A stretch of 64,000 nucleotides of DNA from Echria macrotheca (lineage: Eukaryota > Ascomycota > Sordariomycetes > Sordariales > Schizotheciaceae). Shown here one piece after another: positions 44,203 to 54,872 of the stretch; the stretch's first letter is position 1; the number at the start of each line of letters is the position of its first letter. A program made the position numbers and the translations under genes. A model generated the notes under the pieces. It had not been told where the DNA came from and did not search any database. It was given only the letters and a program-made list of their open reading frames with translations. The stretch covers positions 1,116,001-1,180,000 of the forward strand of contig MU839828.1 of NCBI GenBank assembly GCA_030411725.1. The letters are read 5' to 3'.

Positions 44203-46288
44203 TGTGTAATAATTAGGCTGTCCGGGAATTGCCGTCTAGGCTTGTAATACATAGGTAATGACCGCCCGCTTGCTACAACGCCAATAAGAAATCGTGATGA
44301 GTAAGACATGGAACCACTCTGGGTGACAAAGCCTGACACAAGGCTGAGGAACTGACGTTATCCTCTTGAACAGGTCGCGTTTCGCTATGAGCCAACTACT
44401 GGGTCAGAAAATGAAGAGCTGCGGTTCAGGAACAAATATTATCATCTCGTCTGCCAACTCCGCCATTGTCTATGTTCCAGATATTTAAGCAACTGAATTG
44501 GAGACAGGTCGCCGCTTCGTCAGACATAATGCAAAGCAAAAGATCCAAACAGGTATGACATTATCTGTTTAGCTCATTATAGGGTATCAACAAAATAGCC
44601 CCGGGTTTGACAAAACCAGCCCTACGTCGAGTGACAGTGGAAAACCCGGGTTGGAGAGGAGACATTGCCGGGGTGTTTCAAGCTACACTGCTGCAGCAAC
44701 CCACAAGATTGCCTACCAATGAACCACACAAATGATGATCAGAGAGCGGTTCAAATTTTAGATTGCGGGGAGTTGAACTTGTACCTATTTTGGTCTGAAT
44801 ATTTCTTCCAGTATCTGTAAATCCCAGAGTGCCTCAGCTTTTCAAGACGTGAGACTGACTCCTAGTGGGCGGGCAGATAAGGGGCGAAAGTGTGGAGGAG
44901 TAGACCCAACCAACCGACCGGAGGCAGAGTAAGTCTTGTTGGCACTTCATCGCTTCAAGTCTTTTCAAGCCAAGTACGGCATAACCATTTTTGAATTGAG
45001 CGTACTCGCGTGTTCATTTCGAGGTCAAGCAGATGCAGAAATATTTTTTCCAGCAATCACATCCCTACCTAGACGAACGAAGGACCAAGAAGAGAGACGG
45101 TCGACTAGACGCTAATAAGAACCTTGCCGGATGAAGTGTTTGAGACGCCCATCCTGGATGTGGCGCTGTTCCCAGACCCTATTGGCCCAGAGCAGAACGA
45201 CACCGTCGAGGAGGAAGGACAGACCGAGCTCGGAAAACCATAGAAAATAGGATGGATTCTCCCAATGCCATCGCTCCTGGCTATGACCTGGGATAGTACT
45301 GTACAAGGGAATCACCGAATAACTCTTAGCTTGGTACCCGGACTGGGGTATGGGGAGATAGCCGAACGCAATAGTCGGCCTGGGTGCTCATACGGACGCC
45401 TTAAGCGAGCCTGTCGTTGGAGAAGTCTGCAGTCCTGCAGTGCTGTCTGCTTAACATAAGACATGTACCAAGCACACAATCATGGGGGGATGAGATTGTA
45501 CTTGTACAAGTGGGAAGGGCATGTGGTCTCTTTAAGCTCTGTACCCAAGCTTTGGGGAATGCCTCGGGTAACCATCAAGGGACGGGCCTAAGCATGGGAT
45601 GGGAAGCATGAACGCCACAGTTCAGGCAGGAAACTCATCCCATAGGCCAGGCACGTTTCTGCCCCCAGTTTACATCCGAGCACGCCAATGCTTGACCGTC
45701 CTCGCCCACCATTCACACGTTTTCCCGTCTGTGCCGCACTCAGACCTGCTGCAAGTGTCCCCATTGAAAAGATGTGCACACTCCCCGGGCCGCATGGCAG
45801 CATCTACTCTTATCTTCGATTGGCCGTGTGAAAATGGATGTGGACATATTTTACAATGGCTACGACGAACGCTGCCCATGTCGCCCATTCGGATTGATCT
45901 CGGGAGGGGTCGCCCCAGAGTCTATACCTACCGGAACCAACCGGAGGGTGGCCTCAGTCAATGGACACACTTCATCGCCTGCACGGTTCTTGTATCACGC
46001 ACTATGCCGTTTTGGCTTTGGGTTAAGGCCGAACTTTTACTTCTACTTCGGTTCTTTTGGGAACAATCGCTAGGACCTCTTTTTGGCACTCGGCCAAGGT
46101 GACGCGTAGGATTATCCACCCATGGATGCCGTCCTGCAATCCTCCCAAAGTTCCGAACGTCAATTAGACTGTTGGCTGCCATGTTGTCTCTGTCTATATA
46201 CCCAGCCTGTGGCTTCGTAGACTTTGGTGGGTCATCCCAAGCTCTCGTCAAAATACTCCTTCTCCAAATTGAAAGACAAGAAAAAAAA
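44203..46288. other. Long intergenic region, 2.1 kb
   Basis: No convincing gene. Open frames up to 167 codons (45599-46102) have no family motif, unusual composition and no compatible splicing. No transposon ends were recognised. Confidence 0.45.
46193..46201 (+). promoter_or_regulatory. TATA-like element upstream of P450
   Basis: A TCTATATAC word lies about 90 bp before the P450 start codon, at a plausible distance for a core promoter. Nothing else supports it. Confidence 0.3.
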
Positions 46289-48157
46289 ATGAGCGGCTAC
46301 ATCGCACTCTTCCAGCTAGGCCACTTTACCGCGTCCTGGAGTTTCATCAGCTACCTGGTGGTGACTCTAGGTGTGCTTTCAGCGTATCTGGTGGTAACCT
46401 ACCTGCGATCTCCATTGCGCCACTATCCAGGTCCCTTCTTGGCCAGTAGGCAGCCTTCTTTTCCGTGTTGAAGATCTTGACCTGATGCCCTTTACAGACT
46501 TCACAAATCTATGGCGAATGTACTATATTAGACGAGGCCGCTTTCATCTCGACATGGCCCAACTTCACAAGAAGTACGGTCCAGTTGTGCGCATTGCGCC
46601 GAACGTCTTGGACGTTGATGATCCCTCACTCATCAAAACCGTGTTTAGCACCAAGGGGGATTGGATAAAGGTCTGTTACACGTGCAGCTTCTGCATCTTA
46701 CTGGTGCATTCCTGTTGCCCAAATACCCTCTGAGCTCGATGCTGACAGGGAACTTACGTCAGACCGGGTACTACGCCTCAACCAGCGTCCTGCTTGACGG
46801 CCGTCTTATGTACAGCATATTCAGCGAGCCTGACGAGGACAAGCACGCCGCCGAAAAACGTTTGATAGCAAAATACTATTCGGCGGCTGGTGCGTTGACT
46901 GTCGAGCCACTTATCGACAAGATCATTGCGCAGCTGTGTGCGGAGTTGGAAACGCGATTTATCACCACATCCGAAATTGGCACAGCAAAGTCGTTTGATC
47001 TGGGCTCTTGGATCTTGTACTGTGCGTGTCTATTTCTTTAATTTCTTTTTTGCCCTCGCCCGTCCTTGGTTTTCCCGTTGTCCCTGAAGTTTATCAAGTC
47101 TAACCGGATGAGTTCCCCAGATGCTTGGGACGTTGTGGGCAATGTGACCTTCTCCAAGCCACTCGGATATCTCTCAGCCGGCGCCGACTTCGATGGCACG
47201 CTGCGAGCGTCCGAAAAGGTTCTCGATTACTTTTCATGGGTTGGATGTATGCCGTGGCTCGACATGATATTCGAAAAGAACAGGCTCGCTCCCTATATCT
47301 GGCGCTCAGGAACTTTCGTCGCGCTGGGGGCCACATGTGTCCGGCATCTGATATCTAGGTATCAAGATCTGGCCGTTGGCGCCGCAGACAAGGATGCGAA
47401 GGTGGCTTCTGGTCAGCCGCCGGATTATCTGGACCGGTTCCTCGAGGTCAAGGCGGAGAACCCGGGCCTCCCCGATTCACAGGTTGTCTCGTGGATCATG
47501 ATCAACATGGGGGCTGGCGCTGATACAACTGCCATCTCGATCCGATCCGCGCTATATTTCAGTTTGCGCACTCCGGGTGTCTGGCAGACACTCCGTGCCG
47601 CGCTTGCGGAGGGCGGCCTTTCAGCGGCAGAAAACCCTATCGTGAGCTTCAAGCAGGCCCGAAAAGTGCCTTATTTGGACGCTGTCGTCCGTGAATCAAT
47701 ACGGTATCTTCCCGGCGTCTCGCTTGGCCTGGAACGGTATGTTCCCGCGGGTGGACAGCGTCTAGCATCGGCCAGCACACATGGTAAAGCGGGCATTGTC
47801 CCCGAGGGCTCTGTCTTGGCCTTCAACCCTTACATCCTCAATCGAAACAAGGAGATATGGGGACCTGACGCCGACGAATTTCGACCGGAGAGGTGGCTCC
47901 AAGGCCCGGATGAGACCGAGGAGGCATTTACACAACGGCTACGCGCAATGAATGATACAGACCTCAGTTTTGGCGCTGGATCCAGGATATGCATTGGAAA
48001 AAACATGGGGCTGATGCAGGTATATAAGGTTGTTGCGACGCTCGCGCTGCGTTATGACATTGATCTGGCGCATCCCGAGAGGGAGTGGACGGTGATTAAC
48101 AGTTGGTTCCCGAGACAGAAAGGCCTTGAGGTGCGAATGGCGAGGAGGGTGCGTTGA
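46289..48157 (+). CDS. Cytochrome P450, pisatin-demethylase-like
   Basis: Four exons (46289-46445, 46498-46670, 46763-47021, 47121-48157) join in phase to 541 residues. An N-terminal membrane anchor (SFISYLVVTLGVLSAYLVVT) and proline hinge HYPGPF place it on the ER membrane. NFTNLWRMYY, KKYGPVVRIAPNVLDVDD and YYAWDVVGNVTFSKPLGYL are strongly reminiscent of the pisatin-demethylase group. Functional motifs are intact: GAGADTTAIS in helix I (about residue 327), ESIR for E-x-x-R, FRPERW, and the haem loop FGAGSRICIG with its Cys ligand (about residue 485). Such enzymes oxidise small lipophilic molecules using a P450 reductase; substrates range from plant phytoalexins to fungal metabolites. No backbone synthase is adjacent, so detoxification is as likely as biosynthesis. 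Confidence 0.93.
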
Positions 48158-48419
48158 ATCGTTTGTCGGTTGATATTTCCTTTCCTCTTTTATCTGCAGG
48201 TTGCTATCGGTATGGTTTGGGTTTCTGTTCGGCCCAGTTTGGTAAGGCACGGGACGAGGGTTTGACAAAGGAGGGAGGAAGCAAATATTTGAGTGAATTT
48301 GCTGCTCAAGGCTGCGCACGTATCGGTAGGTAGCAGGTCTGTAATTTCCATATTTCAAGTAATCGCAATCCTCAGCGTGATTCAGCATGTCAAGTCCTCA
48401 CTCAACCGCATCATTCCCC

Positions 48420-48803
48420 TTATGACCTTTTGGGAGGCTGTCTCGAAACTCGGAGCTCAACCCCATCCAGAGTTCCCTCGGCCGCCATTCTGCAGTTAAC
48501 ACCCATTTTCTCGGGCCCATCAAATCCTCCCTTCGGTACAGTCTCGCCGAACCAGCAAACGATACACCCGCAGTGACTGCACCGATTGAATGAGATATCC
48601 CCGTCGGATCCTTCGTCCGTGCGCACATATTTCTGAAGTGTCGCGCCGTCTGACATCTTGATATCGACATCGCGACGGGGAAAGTAACCCCATAGCACGC
48701 CATACTTATAGCAGACGGTGCAATGGCATTCGTTGATGTAGGGCGGTAGGGAAGGCAAGGTCAAGGTGACGCGACCGCAATGGCAGGAAAGAGTTGGTGT
48801 CAT
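48420..48803 (-). CDS. GFA/CENP-V fold zinc protein
   Basis: The ATG at 48803 gives 127 residues starting MTPTLSCHCGRVTLTLP, as members of the glutathione-dependent formaldehyde-activating (GFA) family do. Zinc-ligand clusters are visible: C-H-C near residue 8, NECHCTVCYK near 27-32, and RCSHCGCIVCWF near 80-90. The frame is open upstream to an ATG at 49175, but that extension is low in conserved features. The best-studied GFA protein was linked to S-hydroxymethyl-glutathione formation, but most fungal members have no known substrate. It lies about 260 bp downstream of the P450 and convergent with it. Confidence 0.8.
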   Translation of the reverse strand: MTPTLSCHCGRVTLTLPSLPPYINECHCTVCYKYGVLWGYFPRRDVDIKMSDGATLQKYVRTDEGSDGDISFNRCSHCGCIVCWFGETVPKGGFDGPEKMGVNCRMAAEGTLDGVELRVSRQPPKRS

Positions 48804-49415
48804 TCTGCCGGAAGTGAAGCCAGCGTTAGTGGTCCCAGTCGTTTGGTTCGTTTTGACAATGTTGACGATGAGATGTGGGGTCTGGACTGGAGGAATTGGT
48901 GGAGTCGAACTGAAGCTGGTATCGATGATGTTGATGATCTGGCTGTGTTGTGTCGAAGCACTATGACGTATGTAAGCGGAAGTTTGCTCACAACATGCCT
49001 TGGGCGTCGAACCCGTATCGTACAGAAAGGATTCATCAACTGGCATATAGAGCCTCGATATGGCTAGGACCGAAGGCGAAAAGGCGGCACGACGATTATC
49101 ACAGGGCTCTATCTGCTTAGGCCATGCTTTCGTTTGTTGATTCCATCGTGACTTTTTCTTTTTACCCCTCCTCACGAGCCATTGGCGGTTCCGACCCCAC
49201 CACTGGCCATTTCGGATTAACCTACCAGGCGACGAGGTTGACCGGTCCGACTATATGCCGAGCTTATCTTGGTTTTCCAGAAAGATGATCATCCAGGAAG
49301 AAAAAAGAGACAAGACTGATTAGAAAATATGTAAATTAGGAATTAGGTAGAAATCTCATAAATAGGTAAAGCAAGTCATTTCTCATATCGCAGGATTTCC
49401 GCAATCCAGAGCCTA
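48804..49415. other. Intergenic region, nothing recognised
   Basis: About 0.6 kb between the GFA gene start and the DUF3176 gene stop. It contains an AT-richer 3'-flank-like stretch around 49310-49390. No gene was called. Confidence 0.4.
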
Positions 49416-51618
49416 TCATATCCAAGCCCCGACATCGGCATGCCTCGCATCCCGCCGCCCTGGGGCTCCTGCCTGTCTGGTATCGAGAGAAAGGAATCCT
49501 GGAAAGCTATGCCTCGAAAACCTCTGCATCATCGAAAGCTGCAGACCTTCCGATTCGCCTCTCTCCAGACGAACCTTGATCTGTCCCGCCCGCTCAACCA
49601 GAGGCTTGTCCGGGTCACCTTTTTCGACAAGATGTCGTCTGGTGTCATCACTCAGTGCTGTCATTGTGACTAGTGAGGACCCCTTGAGCGCTTGCGTCCC
49701 AGAGGATGCCGTGACGATCACAACGGCTGCAAGAAAGCAGCTCGTGAATGCGATCTGAGCTGCCAAAAGCCCGATATACTCCCATCGGATTCTGACCAGG
49801 GTCTGCGGCGAGTAGACTGTGCCATACACCGTTGCAGTTGACGAGCCATTTCCCACAAAACGGGTATCGCCGTCACGGATACTGGGGGGGTCTTGTTAGT
49901 TGTTTTAATCCTGAAATTGACAGACGTTTTGCTGAGAGCTTACTGGTTGGTAATTGACCGTGCTAGGTTTGCTGCGATGCCCTTTGCATTTTCCCACTGG
50001 GCTTCCGCGTCCGGCGACTTGGTAGCAAGGAAGTCTCCAAACATGGCCGTCGCAAAAGCCTGCGCCACGCCTCCTCCCGTCGAGACGATAATGCCGCGTG
50101 TTTGGTCCATCAACAAAGAGTCGTACATGGTGGACCCCAAGAGGATGGAGCTCAACAACGAAGTCCAGACATTGACTGTATAGCGTTCCCTGCTCTGATG
50201 GACGGTTGCTGCCGGCGGCGCCTGCAATTCCACCTCCATGGGGCCAAGCGTGTCCTGGCAGTTCTGTCCGATGTAGCACTTGGCGAAATCGGGCGACCAA
50301 GCAAAGTTGAGTGTATGGGGGTTGGGTGTCAGCGCGATTGCAGCTGTGCCAAGCTCGGTGGTATCGGAGAGACCGTCCCGCACGCGTGTCACAAATGTCT
50401 TGGTGCACCAGTACATGGCAACCTCGAGGAATAGAAGTGGTGAGGTGGCGATATCAGGCCCTGTAAGTTGGTCGTTGGAGTACGCGACAAAGTAGTTTCC
50501 CACCATGAGCTGATTTACGCTGTCGTTGAACATGCCCGACGGCGTGGGCATGACCCCGACGAGGATGGGAAACGCAGGCGGCAGGGATGCCATGGGGAAG
50601 ACATTGAAGAACAGACCCTCGGACATGAACAGAGAGGTACTGTTCAGTAGAGCACCAAGCCGGCGGTCGGCCATGGTAGTCAGGACGCTAAGGAGTTGTG
50701 GGCTGGCGGCTTCGGTGAGATTGACAACTTCGCTGCAGACGGAGAGCGACCCATAGGGCTCCCAGTCGCAGGTGCCCGAGGAACATTCCGCCATGTTTGG
50801 CGGCAAGGAGCTGGTGGAGTTGGATAGGACGCCGTTAAACATGGCCTGCTTGCCTCGCACCATCTCCTGAGGTCCGAGGGCTAGATTGCTGCCGTTGAAC
50901 AGAGAAAAGATTGTGGCCCGCGGCGCGGTGGCCGTGCCGTCTGTCGAGTTCGCCAGAAGCTGATGATAGTCCACAGCTTGTTGAGTAAGGGTTGACGTGA
51001 TGACGCCGCTGATGGCGATGAGAGCGCCGAAGCAAGCGAGTGTCCTGAGGCAATTAGTTGCCACATCTTCAAGAAAAGAAAGGGTTGTATTACCCCCTAA
51101 ACCGTAGCAGGAGTTTGATACAGCCCCATGGTCCCCGGCTTGCGTTCTCGAACAGAGCAAAGTCCGCCAGCGGCCTGGCCTCTGGCGATGTGAACCATAT
51201 CCACTTGAGCTGCGCGAGACCCTCGACGATCGGAAGGGTAAAAGCAAACTTTGCGAAAGAGGTCAGAAATGCCAGCAACGTGTTGAGGGTAATCCCGAGC
51301 GGCCAGTTTGGAGGCGGGCGCCCATCGGCTTGCGAGAGGACGACGGCGATGACTGTGGCAGGCTCGGATCAGCATCTCAATCTACATGGAAATCTCGAGA
51401 TACAAACCTATCATCGCTCCGACGCCACAAAGAAGAGACAAGAACTCAAACGTCCACACGAGTTTTCGTTTCGAAGGGACATCGGCGCCCACAGGGGCGG
51501 GCGTGAGAGGTTGTTCGTAAAACCTGTCATCGCTCTTCTCCCGAAAGTCCATTTCTTCTGAGCTGGTTCGTGGTGATCTTTGGGCAGCAGAGTTGTAACC
51601 TCCCGGAGGCGTCGTCAT
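49416..51618 (-). CDS. DUF3176-type membrane protein
   Basis: Four exons (51618-51408, 51352-51094, 51044-49944, 49881-49416) join without a frame break to 678 residues. After a disordered start come two or three hydrophobic segments and the family hallmark: NTLLAFLTSFAKFAFTLPIV, GLAQLKWIWF, RPLADFALFENASRGPWG. A third helix follows (LACFGALIAISGVITSTLTQQ), then a 500-residue extracellular domain with many Asn-x-Ser/Thr sequons and paired cysteines (CSSGTCDW, CYIGQNC), and a last helix (IGLLAAQIAFTSCFLAAVVI) before a short cytosolic tail. DUF3176 proteins are abundant in filamentous ascomycetes and uncharacterised. Confidence 0.85.
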
Positions 51619-53760
51619 TGCGTGGAGGCCTTGGTTCGGCCACTGGTCCTGGTGGGCTGGCAGTCGTTGAAGAAGGTGTAAACTCGAGCCATATTTCCCG
51701 GTTCTCTACCGCGCATCCAAAGGGCATGAACGGGTTTTGTCAATGCCGTGACCCGGCTGTCGACCTTGAAGATGTCCAGCCAGTTTCCCGCGCGAAGGAT
51801 CATGTTTTGGCGCCAAGTACGCTCCGCCTTGTTAGATCTGCAAGCTCCTTGTCTGAGGCAGCAGCGGGAACCAGGGGTGCAGTAGCTCCAAGACGGCCCG
51901 GGCTGAGCCTGGCCGAGGATCGCCAGCCCGCCGCGACGGGACTGAGGAGCCAATCGCTAAGCGCTGACTTATCCAAAAAAACGTGGGATTTGACAGCCTG
52001 GGTTGCCCAGGTTCGACCTGCCATCCCAACACCACGGAATTGTTTTAGTCTCTCTTCGGAAACATATCTGTATCAAGCCGTTCGTCCGAAACGGCTGGGC
52101 ATTGACTCCTTGACCCTGCACTGCACTAGAGTCTAGGCGGCTCACCCTGGGATGAAATGACGTTCGTTTTCGTCCAGCCTTATGAGCTAAAACCGTGCGC
52201 CATGCACTTGCATCCTTCTTGTGTCAGGTTATGCAGGGATTTCCGCCGCATCTTCTCACCAATTGAAGCACAGCAGTTCCGGTGGGCAATACGCTTTAGG
52301 AAGACAACAAATCGCAAGCTCACTGCGCATCCCCTTTCGAGATACCCTTCTCGACATGCAAGGCGTGCACGTGGCGTGGACGGGAATGTGGCACTGCGAC
52401 GCAGGTACGGACGGAGTGGATTTCTCGAGCGACTGCCCCAAAAGGTGATAGTTGGAGCGAGGTTGTTGGACAGATGATTCCGTGGAAATTAAGCTAGTGC
52501 AGAACCTAGGGTCTATTGGTTCTGCCGAAGAGCGCCCAAGAGCGGCTGGAATAGCGTACTTTCGAGCCGCACCTACGTATCGCTAATTCTGGTTCTGTCA
52601 AAGGCTAAATACAGGGGGCCCGGTGCAGCAAGTGCCAAGTGATTGCAGCGCGTCGTACGGAAGCCCTCCTATTCCCAACATCCTCGTCTTCTTTCATGTT
52701 GGAATTTCATCCTATTTTCAGACAGTTTTACGTTATCCACTTGCTGTTGGTCACAAAAATTAAGTTGATAAGATACATAGATTTGTACAGTCCATGATCT
52801 GGCTGACAAAGGATATGTCGCGAGTGAGGCCAGGAAGCGCCCCGAAGCGTTAGCGCAGGGCTGCGCTGACTAGCAGAACGAAGCGACGTGGCAGACGACT
52901 GGAATGAGATTTTACTCAAGTCTTAGAGGTAGGTAGGCACCCACTTGTCAGACCTGTTGTGGAATTCTAGGGCAATCGCCAGCCGACTGCAAATTTATAC
53001 AAAACCGGCACTAAGGCTTCCCTCTCACCCCGTTATCTGAGTAATTCTGGTAGGCACGAATGTGGGCTACCAAGGACCAGTACTCCGATAGCGTCAACTC
53101 ATCAATAGCGCTCTCTCGGAGGTGGGGGACGAGATGTTGTCGGCTACCTAGTTATCCAATCCTACCCCCGTTTCCTTGCCGGCTGCAGACGTTGCGTGCT
53201 CGTTTTCAAGAAAAAAAACCGTGGGACAAGAACATCAGTAGGTAGTGGGTGGGAAGTAACTTGTAACTTCTCTGCATATATGGACGGTCTCGCCATGCCC
53301 GGCTTCCATGACAGCACATGGCTAGTGCACATACGGATTACGGGGAATACGGTATCAGGGAATTCGGAGGTAGCACTCCCCTATGATGATTCAAACCGAA
53401 CGTGATGGGACAAACATCGGCGCATGGACTCTACCTACTCACGCGGAGACGTGCACACCACTCTTGTTGGCATTGACCAATTGTCGTTGGTGGCGAGGAG
53501 TTACACAGCATCCATTAACACAGCTGAACCTTCCTGGGCGATGTCGTTCCGTAGAGTTGTATCGGGTTAATAAATCTTACCACCTCCCGGGCAGACATTC
53601 CGCCGACTGCCTTTTGAGTCTTTAATCCCTTCTTTCGTTCTTTCTGGTTCACTTTGTGATCGTCTTCGTTTCTCGGCATCCATCTGCGCAATCTGAATTA
53701 GAATCAACGCGGCCAATACCTACGGATAAGAAAAACCTCCTCTCATCAACCAGACAAAAC
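51619..53760. other. Long intergenic region, 2.1 kb
   Basis: No gene was recognised. Frames such as 51570-52136 lack conserved motifs and are probably antisense or chance. A few TAGG units occur near 52927. The last 100-200 bp should contain the promoter of the repeat-precursor gene. Confidence 0.45.
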
Positions 53761-54294
53761 ATGCTCCTCCAACCCGTTTCGGTTCTTACACTCGTCCTCC
53801 CGATTGTTCTTGCCGTGCCCGTCCACAAAGAGAGCCGCACTTGGATATGGGAGGAGCCGAGTGGTGACGGTCCAGCAAAGCGGACATGGGACTGGAGCTC
53901 CCCTGGCCACGATGCTGTCGTCGACACAGACAGCACCGTGAGCTTGTACAAAAAAGAAAAGAGGACGTGGGACTGGACTGCCCCTCCTGCCGGTGGCTCC
54001 GCCGCCGTTACTGGAGGCGGCTCTGAGAAGCGCAGTTGGACTTGGGAAAAGCCTGGCGGTGGGGTCCCGGAGAAGCGGACGGACTCGCCTCTCACAGGCG
54101 TAAGCGCCGACAGCATCGGATGGGATGGGCCGGGCGGTGGAGTGAGAAAGAGGGGCACCGAGTGGGCCAAGGAGGGTGGCGGAAATAAAGACAAGAGAGA
54201 CGACGGCGTTGGTGCGGCGGACACGGATGGGCACATCGCCGCCGATGGGTTCATCACGGTCGACAAAAGAGGGACGACAATGTTTAAACCATGA
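53761..54294 (+). CDS. Secreted Kex2-processed W-x-W repeat precursor
   Basis: The ATG at 53761 gives 177 residues; an in-frame stretch upstream lacks an ATG near a plausible start. A signal peptide (MLLQPVSVLTLVLPIVLA) is followed by repeats separated by Lys-Arg at residues 40-41, 67-68, 90-91, 105-106, 130-131, 145-146 and 169-170. Four units carry the core [TS]-W-x-W-x-x-P: TWIWEEP (27-33), TWDWSSP (42-48), TWDWTAP (69-75) and SWTWEKP (92-98). Two later units are degenerate (IGWDGPGGG, GTEWAKEGGG). This is the layout of fungal Kex2-processed repeat proteins, whose peptides are pheromones or cyclised RiPPs of the ustiloxin/dikaritin kind. Each peptide would be released in the Golgi and secreted. 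No DUF3328 (UstY-like) or other cyclising enzyme was seen in the window. Function unknown. Confidence 0.85.
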   Translation: MLLQPVSVLTLVLPIVLAVPVHKESRTWIWEEPSGDGPAKRTWDWSSPGHDAVVDTDSTVSLYKKEKRTWDWTAPPAGGSAAVTGGGSEKRSWTWEKPGGGVPEKRTDSPLTGVSADSIGWDGPGGGVRKRGTEWAKEGGGNKDKRDDGVGAADTDGHIAADGFITVDKRGTTMFKP

Positions 54295-54872
54295 GAGCAA
54301 CGACTTCATCAGTGGCTGGAGCGGAGATACAAGCTACCTATGTCGCTGCCGAAGGGGGTGTCTTATGGACGGGAGTAGGACTGGTGGGAATGGTGTTGCC
54401 AAGAGAACATCAAAAGAACAAAAGGACTGCTTGCTGTGGGATGAATAGTTTTGGTGCTTCCTTTGAGTTCTGTGTTGCTGGCCGAGCTGGTGAGAGGCAA
54501 GAGTCTGGGACTTATGACACCCAAACTGGCCCGTGGGTCTCATTTGTATCTCAGCTCTGGCTGTGGTTTCGGTTTCGGTTTCGGTTCTGGTTCTGGCTCT
54601 GGTTTGGGTTTGGGTTTGGGTTGGCACCTGATAGGAGTGCACCCCCCTTTTGCTACGGGTGCATCCCCCCGCCATAGCGTTTTACGCATATGCCCTCTAA
54701 TTTGCTGTTGATGTTTTTTCCTGAAAGCTATATATATATTTGTTAAAGGCCTATTTACTATATATAAGGGGTTTTAACCTTGTAAAGGTAGCGAAAAGTA
54801 AAATATTCAAGGTAGTTACGTTGATTCGCTACCCCCTAGATTCGCGTTAGGTTAACACCTTCTTACGGCCTT
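54295..54872. other. Intergenic region with low-complexity and AT-rich remnant
   Basis: Positions about 54557-54625 are a GGTTTC/GGTTTGG-rich low-complexity run. Positions about 54690-54840 are AT-rich with a RIP-like look (CTATATATATATTTG, TATATAAGGGGTTTT), unlike the rest of this compartment and similar in style to the 1-17 kb block. I could not match it to a named element. Confidence 0.5.

Noticed and set aside
45599..46102. 167-codon open frame upstream of the P450
   Set aside because: No recognisable motif, and antisense frames of similar length cover the same stretch; treated as intergenic.
51570..52136. 188-codon frame antisense to the start of the DUF3176 gene
   Set aside because: It overlaps the 5' end of a well-supported gene on the other strand and shows no family features.
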